The translations under genes were made by a program, and so were the position numbers. From NCBI GenBank assembly GCA_014529385.2, contig CM043944.1, positions 70,695,895 through 70,759,894 of the forward strand: a stretch of 64,000 bases of DNA, given 5' to 3'. The stretch is from Adiantum capillus-veneris. Taxonomy: Eukaryota > Streptophyta > Polypodiopsida > Polypodiales > Pteridaceae. This document shows positions 43,564 to 58,090 of this stretch, in pieces; within the stretch, counting starts at the first letter, position 1; each line of letters begins with the position of its first letter. The notes beneath the pieces are model-generated. The model saw only the letters and a program-made list of their open reading frames with translations, did not search any database and was not told the origin of the DNA.

Positions 43564-44013
43564 ATGCCAATGGATGCTCAAAGTGGTGAAGGTATGTAGT
43601 GGGTAGCTTGTGTGCATGATTGGCGGTGTGCTAGGTTGCAGCACTATAGGGAGGTGTTTCAAGTGGATGGTTGCGATCAGTACTACGTATGTTTGCAATC
43701 AGTACCAGGTTTGAAGTGGGAAGTATGCCAATGGATGCTCGAAGTGGTGAAGGTATGTAGTGGGTAGCTTGTGTGCATGATTGGCGGTGTGCTAGGTTGC
43801 AGCACTATAGGGAGGTGTTGCAAGTGGATGGTTGCGATCAGTACTACGCATGTTTGCAATCAGTACAAGGTTTGAAGTGGGAAGTATGCCAATGGATGCT
43901 CGAAGTGGTGAATGTATGCTATGGGTAGCTTGTGTGCATGATTGGCGGTGTGCTAGGGTGCAACACTACAGGGAGGTGTTGCAAGTGGATGGTCGTGATC
44001 AGTACCAAGTATT
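43564..44013 (+). repeat. Tandem repeat, period 161 bases, about 2.8 copies
   Basis: ATGCCAATGGATGCTC begins copies at 43564, 43725 and 43886. The copies are near identical. The last stops near 44013 after GATCAGTACCAAGTA. The period is not a multiple of three, so it does not preserve a reading frame. Confidence 0.9.
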
Positions 44014-45468
44014 TGACCCAGGTGGTGGCCATGCTATGATGTAGGCATTTGGATAGCCTGCTTAAGAAGAAGCAACAAGTAGCAGGAGATAGAGCTTTGT
44101 ACATACCATGTACATGTGTTTGTGGTTTTCTAGTATGCTTGGTTGCTTGTTTGGTGTTGAAATTTTTGAGTTCAATAAGCGTGTTTGTGGTTGAACATGA
44201 ATGTTCAACAAGGGGGCTGGGCAATGATGGTGCAACCAAAGTTGGTCGGTGCTGTGAACAGTGCAATGCAGTTCTAGGGATGTCTACAGGTGCATGTTAG
44301 AGTGCTGAAGCAAGTATGAAGGCCCCGTGCATGCAAGTAATGGTTGGGATGTATGCTTAAAGTGGGTTTTTAGGCCGAGAAGGCTCCATGGTGGGCCAAT
44401 CAAGTTGGAAAATTGAGGTCTTTGAAGTGCTAAGATTGTGCCCTATAGAATGTGGTGTTCAAGATGCTCTACAAGCCGGTTTAGACGGCTCCTTAAATGG
44501 AGCTACGGTGTGAAAGATATCATATTTCAAAGTTGGAACGCTTTGCAGATTCTTGATGGATAGGGCAGTTTGCAGATAGATGGCCAGAGATGATGCCAAT
44601 GGATATATTTGAAGTGCTCAAGTTGTGGTGCATGCCGGTCTTTCTGGATCATCAATTGGAGCTCAGATGGGCAAGTTATGGCCAATTGAAGTTTAATCGG
44701 GGGCTAGTTGTGGAGTAATTTGACTACCTTGGTAGGCATGCCATTTGGAGTTTTTTTTGGGCTCACTAGGGTTCTAGAGGATAGGATGCACTATGTGGAG
44801 TCAACTAAAGTCGACGACTCATCAATCGGAGTCGCGGTTACTAAGATATGCCCGATCAAACTTGGGTGCAATTGCCAGAGGCGTGATGCCGAATGATTTC
44901 CCCCATCTTTAGGGTGTTGATTTGCGATCCCAAGAGAGTCAAAATGCGAAAAGGATCAATGGGGTCTATATTCAAGAAGCTGAGGTTTCACTCAGGCTTT
45001 ATGGCTTGGGCATCTAATCCCTGAGCAAAACATGGCAAGGCTTTCAATGTAGGAGAAAAAAAATTGATCTTTATAAAACTTTATGAGTGGTTTTTAACTG
45101 CCACAAAGGGTGGGCACACCCAATTCTGCCATGTGGTAGGGGTAGTAAACCCATATGTAGAAGCATGAGGTAGAAGTGCATCATATTAGAGTTGGGGCAT
45201 GCCCCTGGTATTGTGAACAAAGGGGTGAGAGAGGGTGCTCTCCCTCTTGGTGGCGATGGTGAGCGCTGACGTTGTGTGCGGCGCTCTCAGGTGGTTTTGA
45301 AGATGTGACCGATGGCAACCGCTATTGGCAATGCTATTGGATGACATTGATGACATGGAAGAGCCCATAAGGGGCCTTTTCCCACGTCCTAAGAGGCAAA
45401 AAATTCCCTCCCACTACCGAGGTCGCTAGTGCTAGGAAGGGAGGAGCAAGTTCCAAGGTGAGTTCCAA

Positions 45469-45471
<3 letters not shown>
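44014..45471. other. Degenerate repeat and unassigned sequence
   Basis: 44500-44760 contains phrases (GGAGCTCAGATGGGCAAGTTATGGCC, then CGGGGGCTAG) that echo 58640-58890 and 59680-59740, so an old dispersed repeat is likely. No gene is seen. Confidence 0.4.

Positions 45472-45563
<92 letters not shown>
45472..45563. repeat. (GA)n microsatellite
   Basis: A pure GA run of about 92 bases, among the longest in the window. Confidence 0.95.
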
Positions 45564-45566
<3 letters not shown>

Positions 45567-45804
45567 GAAGTGCAAGCTTGTAAAGTGCCAAGGGGCACTA
45601 GCAATATTGCTTGTGCTCCCTCCCTCGGCTCAAGAAGAGGAGCAAATGGAAAAAACACAAGCAAAGGGCACCGCCCTCAGAGAGTTTCAAAAGTCAGCCG
45701 CCACATGAACCAATAAGGAAGCAGATACTAAACATGAATGGAACCCCCCTATAAGGGGCATTTTTTGTACAATTTAGGGCCGTTTTGCGTGCCCGTTTGG
45801 CGGC

Positions 45805-45998
45805 AGGCCAAGGAGAGTGAGTGTGTTTTGCTTGGGGCTTCTTTGTGCAGATGTGTGTGCCTGCAAAGCCCAACGAGAGTGTTTTTTTTTGTCGGGCCAC
45901 CAAGTGGTTGTGTTTTTGCTTGGAGCTTCATTGTGTAGAGGTGTGTGCCTATAGAGCCCAAGGAGAGTGTTTTTTTTTTGCCGAGCCACCAAGTGGGT
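45805..45998 (+). repeat. Tandem repeat, unit about 88 bases, just over two copies
   Basis: Each unit runs from TTTTGCTTGG...GCTTC through GTGTGTGCCT and AGAGTGTTTTTTTT to CACCAAGTGG. The last unit passes into the second long direct repeat. Confidence 0.8.
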
Positions 45999-45999
45999 G

Positions 46000-46470
46000 T
46001 GTCGTCTGTTGTAAGAGAGTTATGTATGGTACTTTTAGAGTACGATCAAGCTTCCATAGCCATTTCTTGAGTGTCATTTCCCCCTACCCTCCCTCTCCAC
46101 TTCTTCTGGTTTTGTATCATTGTGCTGATGTATGTGAGTAGGTGTGCCATCGGGCCATTTTGTGTGCAAAGAGGGTGAGAGAGAGGTGTTGTGTGTGGCA
46201 GTGTTCCGTGGATTGAAATGAGTTGTGAACTGTGTGTGGGTAGCTAGTGTCGGCAAGGGTGAGTGTGTGTTGTCGACAATGGGTGACCAAGTGTGATTTT
46301 GCTCATGGTAACACTGTATGTGCATTGGTGTGTGTGCAGACGAGGTCTGCCAGTGGAAGTGTCAAGTTTTGAAGGTGTTTTTTGAGAGGACAGGGGTGTT
46401 GTGAACGCCCTGAGCTATAGAGAGGCCTTGTGTTGTGTGTTGGGTGTGTTCCTCCATTCCCCCTCTCCAA
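46000..46470 (+). repeat. Direct repeat copy 2 (long flank repeat)
   Basis: Partner of 41375-41905, same orientation, about 4.6 kb apart. It lacks the internal duplication and the GA expansion. Confidence 0.65.
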
Positions 46471-47819
46471 TGTGCATAGATAAGGATTAAAAAATGGCTT
46501 TAAAAAAAATCACTTATTTTTTGTTGAAAAGTATCCCCCAACCTATATGCATATCAAAAGAGTATTTTTTGAACTCTTTTTTGACTTACACTCATTATAA
46601 GTCCACTTTTTCAATATTCTTTTTTTTCCACTACAAGCTTACATATTCGTTTGCCCATGGAGTTTGTATCGAAAGCAGCACATGTAGGTGAGCAAAGATC
46701 ATCACAAGAACATTGTGTTGTTGGTGACATTAATGTTGATCGATGGACATTTGTACTCGTACAATTCTATGAGCCACTTCCATCCAACATTCAGTAGCCT
46801 CTCCACATTTTTTCAATATGTTGGTAGAGAAGAGGCATGCTTGCTAGGTTATTGCAAGCAGATATCTATGGGTGCAAGTGATTGTTTGTGTTGGTGGATG
46901 CACCAATCGTAAGCACTTTAGCACAACACTTTGGCATTACAAGAGAAAGTTGTCTCTTTGGCGAGAGAGGTTACAACCCTCCAACCAAAAATGCAAAAGA
47001 AGGAGGCCAACATTTCAAAGCTTGTCAATACCATTCACAAGAACTTATAAAATTTTTCTCACCTTAAAATCACAAGTGGGAAAAAATCCTAAATACTATT
47101 TACACGAGTGAAAATATTTTTCATTGTGAGAAAAGAAGTGCTAAAGTAGTTTTTTGAGTTTGGAACAAACAATCTCTTAAGTCAAATTTTTTATCTTCTG
47201 TGATTGTCAAATTCCCACATGTGAAAAAAAGACTCCCAATTTTCACAATTGTGAAAAAAATTCACGCGTTAGAAATTTCAACTATCCTTATTTTATCCTT
47301 ATTAAAAACAAATCTACTTTGCTAATTTCAGGTAGGACTTCTATGTCTTGAATTACACAGCGGAAAAGACTTAGACTATAAGTTTCTTGAAAGATGCATG
47401 GGGGAATGTTTGCAATATTGACTCATTTGTTGTTGAGGGATTTTGGTACGAACAAGCAAAAGGAAATCCTTACGAGTTCAAGCTATTGAATTCTAAGCCT
47501 GGAGTTACCTTGCAATCCACCTTGTACGAGCTATTAAGTTCCCAATGTAGAAAGTGAGATGTCAAAGAAAATTCTTAATTTCCTCAAAAGTGTATGAGGC
47601 TATTTACAATAGCACCCCTTTTGATGTATAACATTCCGAGTTCCTATCCAAGCTGGTTTTGATAGCCATTCATCACCTTTCTTGTCCTTAAATGTAAAGT
47701 TTTTCAAAGCATATTTGGTCAAGGCTTTTGTCTATGTTGCTTGTATATCAAACCTAAGATATTATTTTGCAAATTTTGGAGAGTAGACGAAAGAAGGAAA
47801 AGAGTAGCTATCATGCACA
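46471..47819. other. AT-rich stretch, nothing recognised
   Basis: T- and A-rich words dominate. Short frames, such as 46882-47067, match no family I know. Confidence 0.5.
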
Positions 47820-48500
47820 CTAGGAGCTACCAATGATATCCTGATAGCTACCAAAGATATCTTGGTACCAAAGGTATCCTAGTAGCTACCAAAGATATCC
47901 TGGTAGCTATCATTTATATCTTGGTAGCTACTAATATTATCCTACTATCTGGCTGAAATGAGCAGAATTTAACTTTAAACATTATTATCTTCCTTAAGGA
48001 AAAAACAGAACCATCTTTGTCTAATACACCTTCCTTCTCAACTTGTACATGCACCTCTAAAAATTGCTCTTCACAATTGTTACATCCTACAATCTCCAGC
48101 TTTTTGGCAAGCTCATCCTCTGTATTCATGATAAGTATTAAGCACACTACCTCAAGTTACATATGGCTACAACATGACAATGGTAGCTGCCAAGATAGCC
48201 CTGAGATCTGCCCGTACTATATGCAGGTAGCTACCAAACTAGCTAAAAGTGGTAGCTACCTTGCTACCAGCAAGAATTCCATGGTAGAATGGTAGCTTCC
48301 ACTACCATATTGGTAGCTACCTTTATCAAGGATAGCATGGCATCTACCACTATGAGGCTAGTACCTACCAGTCATATACTAGTGTCTACTATTCTAGGAA
48401 ATGGCTAGTCTAACCATTGTGAGCTACCAATCTGATCCTGGTAGGTACCAATCTCATAGTGGTAGCTACATTATCTACCAAAGGTAGATACACTTTTTCA
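47820..48500. repeat. Degenerate minisatellite built on the palindrome GGTAGCTACC
   Basis: Roughly fifteen variants of GGTAGCTACCAAAGATATCCT occur in two blocks (about 47820-47950 and 48180-48490). The core GGTAGCTACC is its own reverse complement, and the units also contain GATATC. The spacer (47951-48179) is less regular. A related TATGCTAGTTAGCA array is at 37895-37965. Confidence 0.75.
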
Positions 48501-49330
48501 CTAGTAGCCACCACTATGTGACATCAATTGATATATTTATGATCATAATTAATACAATCTATCATACAAGGAGCTCTAGTTAGCAGGGTTCTTTTGATAG
48601 CAACAAGATAGAAAATAAGTTCTAACTCAATGCTACAAAAATAAGTTACGGTGAATACCATAGTCCATGCTTTTGGATGCATCACAATTGCTTAAGGAAA
48701 TCGATGATGGTTAAGTTTGTCATTGAACTCCTTGGAAATTGGCATCAGTATTGCCAAGCATCTAGTAGAAATGGAGTCCAAAATGAGCTTGAATGGAAAT
48801 TTTGAGCAGACGTAGATCTATGATCTATCCCAAAGTATTTGTCGGCCTAGTGACGCTCACCAAAGCTCGCCCAAATATGAGAATGTGAGTCGACATGTGT
48901 TGGTGATGCTAGCGACTATGCCCGAGACGACACAACTGCTCTAATATCAATTGTTGGAAATAGGGTTGCAGGGAAACACACACAGTTTGGAGAAGATGAA
49001 GAAGCTCAAGGAACACAACAGAGAGTAGTATTGCTTAGTGCATAATGGAAAGATAATTTAGCCCTATAATGATGGGTGCATATACAATGCACGGGGGCAA
49101 AAACCTCCTAGTGAGGGGAAAAAATGGCTCAACAATCCTAAGTGTGTTCACACGCATCACTACCATATATGTATGGTAACATTGACAAAATCATTCTCAA
49201 GTAGGATTTTTATTTTAACATCCACTTCCTAGAGTGCTTTGTTATTTGTATTTGTATCATCGTTAAGTAGGATGTTTTTATTTTAACATCCAGTTCCTAG
49301 AGTGCTTTGTTAATTGTATTTGTATTGAAT
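48501..49330 (-). repeat. Possible LTR with adjacent primer site (minus strand)
   Basis: On the minus strand TGATATTAGAGCAG (about 48937-48951) resembles an initiator-Met primer site beside a TGTTGG...-type LTR end at 48952. The sequence to the right includes a tandem 65-base duplication (AAGTAGGATTTTTATTTTAACATCC-like at about 49200 and 49265). The right border and partner LTR were not found. Confidence 0.35.
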
Positions 49331-50494
49331 TGAAGTGAAGCCAGATTGGTTGAAGTAAAGAGCATGCCTAAATTTGGTTCTTGATAATATTATTTCTCTA
49401 ACCCAATCTCACTCTATTATGTTGTCATTTGTATAAGGAAATATGGTTGAATTGAAGTCAAGCCAAATGCAATAGAAAAGAGCAGTTGTGTCCTAATCAT
49501 ACAATATGAAATTCACAATGTAGAAAAATGTAGCATTGGTCACGTTAGGAATTTAGCTAGAGAAAAAGTATAAATTTTTGTCTATTTACACCTTGCTTCA
49601 AATTGTTAGTGCGTGTGTTTCCATTTGGAGATAATCCTCTATTTGGATTCATACAGAAGAACTCAAATATTTTTAATTGTGCTCTTAGCAAGAGAAAATC
49701 CTTAAAACAAATGAGGGTCGCTTTTCAAATTTTGGTCCATTCTCTCCTTTGTGCGAGAACCTCACCTAATTTCTTCACGTTGAATATTTATCTTCAACTA
49801 GGTTTATTTTTGCTTTATAGCTTTTACATTCATGAAAAAAATAGATTTATGATCATTACTATTTGACCTACCTATTTTTATTTCATCATAATTTTAATAA
49901 ATTTTACCATATTTTATTCCACCATGTAAATATTATTATTTCACCTTTCTAGTTTTTTGTAATACTATGTTGACTAGTTGCATTATGGGATAGGTCTTTA
50001 ATTATTAATAAAGGGGACCTTTGGAGTTTCATGAGGAAATTCAAGGCCCTTGGTGGTGCTTTCGCACATGGATGAAGACTTTTTGGGATGCATAAGGAAG
50101 GTGTCAACCAAGATGGGACAACCAAGGACTTTACTGGCAGCAAAGATACATTGTGGAATTTTTGGTGATTTGTTCCACTTGGAACTCGACAAAACTCAAA
50201 ACATGAGAAATGCATCTCGTGAGCTAAAGCATCTGTCCATATTACTTTTTAATTTTTGGAAATTTGAGCGTAAGATATGATTCAAATAGTGGACCCTAAT
50301 TTGCTACACAGGGCAACCTTGAGTTCCTCTCACCTTCTCCTCTCCACACTCACAACCACACCCTTTCCTCTCTCTACCTCAAACATTCCTCTCTCTCCCT
50401 CACCAACACCTGTAATGTTTTTGTTCTCTCACCACCTTGCTCATCGTCATCTTTCCCTTCACCTCCATACCTCCCAACTTCTCCTAAGTATAAA
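49331..50494. other. AT-rich stretch, nothing recognised
   Basis: No domain on either strand. Frames at 49603-49866 and 49949-50280 are short and unrecognised. Confidence 0.5.

Positions 50495-52985
<2,491 letters not shown>

Positions 52986-53018
<33 letters not shown>
52986..53018. repeat. (CA)n microsatellite
   Basis: A CA run of about 33 bases. Just right of it, a 42-base segment around CTCTTAAGGATTTCATCACAAA is duplicated (about 53130 and 53170). Confidence 0.9.
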
Positions 53019-53020
<2 letters not shown>

Positions 53021-53452
53021 TACACACTTACATACATAAACTCATATGTACATACAATCAAAATCACATGCCCACATAGAAACAAAAAAAATATCATCCT
53101 CAAGCTTGGTGATAAGAAGACATTGCTACCTCTCTTAAGGATTTCATCACAAAAACATGACATAGAGTTTCTCTTAAGGATTTCATCACAAATACACGAC
53201 ATAGAGTCTCTCTATACAAGAATGGGAAAACAAGTTGGTTCTAGGAAGTATAATCACTCTCTCATCTTTTTTTTCTAGTAATTCTCTCTGTAGGAGAGAG
53301 AGCGAGATCACTCAATCTCTTGCATTATTGCAAGAGACACCAAGCTCTTCAATTTGGTCTCCACCGATGACAAATCAATTTTAAATTCCCTACTCTCTCT
53401 CTTTCAATAAGCTAGTGTAACTAGCAACCATGTAAATTATCCATCCCTTCAA

Positions 53453-53460
53453 CCCCCCCC

Positions 53461-53491
<31 letters not shown>

Positions 53492-53520
53492 GCCCCCCTC
53501 TCTCTCTCTCTCTCTCTCTC
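53453..53520. repeat. Poly-C then (CT)n tract
   Basis: Two C-runs (8 and about 29 bases) separated by AA, then CG, six C and CT repeats. As at 34247, poly-C sits directly 5' of a CT tract. Confidence 0.9.
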
Positions 53521-54600
53521 CCTCAAGATTGTTAATCTGGCACACATAACATGACCAGAGTAGGGTGACCCATGATCACATGGCCCTTGTTATAGCTTAA
53601 TAAAAATACTAGAAAATCCCACCCTTTTTCCCATATAAGGAGGGGATTCCATCACCCAAAAAAAAATCTCTCCTAGGCATAGGCTCTAAGTAATGGAGAT
53701 TATCACCATGCCTCACATTCTAGAATAGCTAGGAGTTTTCATCTATGCAAGGCACACATACACATGGAGAGGGCTATGCAGCACATGATATCTAGTGCAC
53801 ATCCAACTCTTCCATCTCCATCAACACACACACACACCCTTGTGCACTTGCAATGGAGGATTGAACATGCACTATCGACAAGGAGGATTAAGGCCACCCT
53901 CACATTACTCCTCGCCATTACCTTCTATCCTCCCTTTTCCCTTGCTCTTCTCTACCCATTATAACCTTCTTCTGCAAATAATCTACTCTTTTCTTTGTGC
54001 CATTCCTTGTATTGTGTTGGCTAGCAAATTGTGATGTATTTTTTATTTATTTTGTTTTGCTTATTGAGGTGTGCATATTTACCACCTCTTGTATGAATAG
54101 CAAGCCATACATCTATGCTCACACACTCTCTCTTGCTCATTCTCTCTCTCATCTCGTTGCTCTGCTGCCATATCCCACATGTGGTGTGAGTTGGTGCATC
54201 AGTTCATAGCAGGTTTGGTTGTGTGACATGGTGGGTAGTGTGTTGTGATACGTGGCTTTGGCTAGATATAGGCCACCCCCCCTGACATCAAATTTTTGCC
54301 ATTATTTCATTGGTGCCCCCCATAGGATTGAACTCAAGACCTTTAGTTTACAATCTGACATGTGTGTATCATGGATGAGTGTCCCCTTGAATTTTCAAAC
54401 TGGACCACTAATGATGAGGAGGCGCTTCAAGAAAACTTAACACAACTTATCAAAATGCTCTTGCTAGGGTGCTATGTTGTCAGTATAGAAAAGTTGGGAC
54501 GACCCTCTTTTCCTACTCAAACTATGTACATCTCTCACCATCTTTGTATGTGTAAAAGAAAGGTGCAACAATCACACGTGGCAAATAAGTGCAACCCAAA
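53521..54600. other. Unassigned stretch with a SINE-like B box
   Basis: On the minus strand GGTCTTGAGTTCAATCC (about 54324-54340) resembles a Pol III B-box context, without a convincing A box. No other feature. Confidence 0.3.
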
Positions 54601-55640
54601 GTGAAGGAGGAGCTATCATTTTCTTTCTTGGCATCTTCATGGGCATCCTTACCTTGGTAGGTTTTCAAGTTGCATCCGAGTTCTCTACACCGACAGGCCC
54701 ACCTTCTCCACCTATCCCACCTACATCCACAACTAGCCTTTGTGACTTGAGGAAGCTATTGCAAGCACGTGGTCCCTCCCTCTCCCTTATGTTGCCAAAG
54801 GAATCAAGAGTGTTTTGTTGATGATAACCACATCTTCAAAACAAAAAGTTAAATCATTCAAAATAATTTTAAGCCTCATCCTCATCTCATGAGTAGAGAG
54901 ATAGAGATAGCATCAAGGATTCTATTTCTTCTACCAAGTGAAGTGGCAGAGCTAGAGGTCTTGACATGGGGTTTGCTTGGTAGAAAGGCAAAACCCTTCA
55001 CATCCAAGGAGTGCTACTTTTGGGGCAAGGCTTTGAGTCTTCTATGTATCGGTTCAATGGGATTTATATGAGTGCTAAGACTCACCACCTATCTCATTAA
55101 ACCTGTGTATGCATTGGATGTCACTCTCTCTCTTAAGAAGGTGAAACTACTCAAGGAAAGATAGTTTATGCTCTTCCAAGAAATTTCAAGAGGGGCAATC
55201 CTAGAGCTAGAAGACGAAGACGACCTTGTCTTGTGGTACTACCAATTCAACCTTGACTACCAAGAGCTCTACACCTCCATCTATAACCTTCCATCATAAA
55301 GGGAGGAGCCCTTTCATGTTATCATGTGATGGATCCAAGAAACCATCCTTTTGCAAGAGGTATGTCCTATCCTCCAGAACACATCCAATCCGTTTGTGTC
55401 ATTCTTGACCAAAAGATGCATTATCAGCAAATCATCACCACCATGTTTGGTGAGTGATTGCAAGAAATTAATGCTTCGGATCAACCATTCATCTTATCTC
55501 TCATTCATCACCATGTTCCTTTTGATGTGTGTATATACATCCTTGTATAAAATATTTATACAAGGATGTATAAACTATTTATTCCCTAAGTTTGTTTTAA
55601 AAAAAAAGATTTTTTTTTTTGGTTCAAAAAGTTTGTCATC
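54601..55640 (+). pseudogene. Degenerate upstream coding region of gypsy element E (unrecognised)
   Basis: Successive plus-strand frames (54639-54821 with a hydrophobic start and Pro-rich tail; 54889-55071; 55140-55300 with E-D-E-D-D-L-V-L-W-Y-Y-Q-F) look like pieces of one decayed protein upstream of gag. Elements of this kind can carry extended N-terminal gag regions. I do not recognise the family. Confidence 0.35.
55535..55571. repeat. Perfect inverted repeat, 17-base arms
   Basis: Arms ATACATCCTTGTATAAA and its exact complement are separated by ATA. It could extrude as a cruciform. It interrupts the decayed frame upstream of gag. Confidence 0.95.
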
Positions 55641-56690
55641 AAATATGCTGTCATGGCAAGTATCTCCTTTCCCATATTTAGTGGCAAGAAGGGAGAAGAC
55701 ACCACCATGGACTTTCTTGATAATCTTGAAATTGCCTATGTGGTCTTCAACAAGGATGATGATGCCTCATGATGCCTCATGGCAGCCTCATGGTGGCAGC
55801 TACACATTTTTCCTCTACTGATGAAAGTAGAGGCCAAGTCTTGATACAATGCTTTGCTGCAAGCTACCAAGGATGCATGGGACTTACTATGTGATGCCTT
55901 TGTGAATATTTTGGTGAAGACACTACCTTAGAAAATCTATGGCAGTTGCTGACAGAGTTGAAGCAGGGAGGTTTGCTAGAGTATGCCACTTATGAATCCA
56001 AGTTTGTGGATCTATGGAAGCAATGTGTTACCTTGCTAGATGAAGATGAAGGAGCACCTACCTTTTTTTAAAGAAGGACCGTTTTATTGTTGGCCTATGT
56101 TCGCCACCTGAGGACAAGATAAAGGGGATATTCTTTGCAACATATGAGTTGGTAGTGGAAATAGCCCACCTTAAAGACAAGAATCTACACATGTGAGAGA
56201 AATCCAACGAGTTAGAGGAATCAAGCTCTACTCAAACAACCCTAGCAATTGCAAGAACCGCTCAAAGGACCTAACCACAAGAGGTATTAGAAGAGAAACA
56301 AGACATTTTGAACCGCATCACTATTCAATTGGAGAATCTATCAGTGCATTTGGTTCAGCAAAAACATGCACAGAACTGCATTATAAAGTAAGGGAGAGGA
56401 CAACAACGACAAAACTAGGAGTACTATTGTTATAATTGTGGAGAGAATGGTCATGGTATGTATTATTGTCCACATCCTAGGAGACAAAACTTTAATACCG
56501 AAGCAAGTCAAAATCAACTTTCACCACCAAGAGAGACATCACCACCACCTAGGCCACCACAACAAGTACCACCTGTCCAAATCCTAAAACAATCTAGTCA
56601 ACCACAACCACCACCACAGACCCTCATTCCACCCTTTCCCCCACCACCATCCAATGACTAGGTAGTAAGTGTCATCAATCTTGAAGGTAA
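55641..56690 (+). pseudogene. Ty3/gypsy element E: gag and nucleocapsid
   Basis: Gag core near 55667 (F-S-G-K-K-G-E-D-T-T-M-D-F-L-D-N-L), continuing A-W-D-L-L-C-D-A-F and L-L-E-Y-A-x-Y-E-S-K-F to about 56080. Next is a coiled Gln/Glu-rich part, then one intact CCHC knuckle C-Y-N-C-G-E-N-G-H-G-M-Y-Y-C at about 56428-56470 and a Pro/Gln-rich linker. Many stops, mostly TAG and TGA. It would package element RNA. Confidence 0.82.
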
Positions 56691-57470
56691 GGTCAAGATG
56701 ATAGTGGAGGAACACATCAAAGGAGTGGCAAAAGGGATGATCAAGGTAGAAGAGGTGGATGCCAAGGGAGTAAAGATTTTCTGGAGTGGTGAAGCTTCCC
56801 AAAGGGAATAAAAGATGAAGACCAAGGGAGAGCCTAGCAAAAAGTCATCCAAACCCCCACATAAAATCAATGTTGTAGATTTTGTTCTAGGTGAATGTTC
56901 TAAACCATTTGGTTCAAGATATCTCTATGTAGGGATGAAAGATCACCTGGCTCCAGTTGCTCCACCTTGCACCTAGGGTGAGGAGGCAATGGACAAAGAT
57001 GGTTAGTTCGAAATGACCAAAGCCAAAGATAGCTAGGACTATCTCTGGGAGAAATTTAGATGGCATACTACGTGTCATGGATACCCACATCAAAGGGAAA
57101 CACATTTTCAATATCTACATCAATGGTGGTGCACACATATGCATCATGAGTAAGAAGATGATGCACCGTTTAGGCCTAAAGGTGAGTAGGCTGGCACCAT
57201 GCTGAGGTGAGATGGCAAATAATGTCAAACTTTGATGTGTTGGATTGTACATGCGGTTAGGGTAAAAACATTCAATACCAAAGTGGATGTAGACATCTTT
57301 GTCATGCAACACAAAGGACATGATTATCCTATTATTCTCGGAAGTCCTTGGCTTATGGCTATGAAAGGTAAGCAATATTGGGGCATTTCTATAATCCAAA
57401 TGAAAGATACCAAAGGAAAGCCAATACTCTATGGCATGAAGACATGTTGACAATGCAACATGGATCTCAA
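56691..57470 (+). pseudogene. Ty3/gypsy element E: protease
   Basis: An active-site-like I-N-G-G-A-H-I-C-I-M-S lies near 57115-57150, where Asn stands at the place of the catalytic Asp. It is followed by H-R-L-G-L-K-V-S. The later half is open at 57232-57450: V-D-V-D-I-F-V-M, D-Y-P-I-I-L-G-S-P-W-L and K-G-K-P-I-L-Y-G-M. The substituted residue and frame breaks make it inactive. Confidence 0.82.
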
Positions 57471-58090
57471 AACCTCTAAAGATTTTTCTACCGACTTTTC
57501 AACCACTACAGAAAAGGAGTCTACAATGATAGAATAAAGTGACAACATCATTGTAGTGATGAGGATCATAAAGATCCTAAAAAGATGGATCAACCTGATG
57601 CACCATCATCAAACCAAGGGGAGCCACCAAACTATGAAAGTTATGAGTAGGTCGGCACCATCCCAAGCTGAGATGGAAAATAATGTCAAAGTTTGATGTG
57701 TTCGCATTGTAAATGGAGTTCGAGTAAAATCATTTAACACCAAAGTGGATGTAGACATCTTTGTCATGCCACACAAAGGACAAGAATATCCTATCATTCT
57801 TGGGAGGCCTTGGACCATGTCTATGAAAGCTAAGCAAGATTGGGCACCAACACAATCCAAATGAAAGATGCCAAAGGAAAGCCAATACTCTATGACATGA
57901 AGACAATGCGACCTGGATCTAGAAACCTCTCAAGATGAGTTTTCTAGCGACTCTTCAACCACTACAAAAAAGGACTCTACAATGATAGAATAAAGTGACA
58001 ACAACATTGAAGTGATGAGGATCATTCTCAAAGATCCTAAAAACATGAACCAACTTGATTCATCATCATTAAACCAAGGGGAGACACCAT
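57183..58090 (+). repeat. Tandem duplication inside gypsy element E (period about 460)
   Basis: 57183-57630 and 57645-58090 are two copies of the same block: GAGTAGG...GGCACCAT, AATAATGTCAAA, AAAGTGGATGTAGACATC, CTATGAAAG, then CCACTACAGAAAAGGA and ACCAAGGGGAG. It covers the second half of the protease and the spacer to RT, giving 1.5 protease domains. Confidence 0.85.

Noticed and set aside
45694-45992. Overlapping minus-strand frames rich in His/Lys/Thr
   Set aside because: Out-of-phase readings of an 88-base tandem repeat.
47820-48500. CRISPR-like array
   Set aside because: Repeat units are degenerate and palindromic without unique spacers of constant length, and the DNA is plant nuclear.
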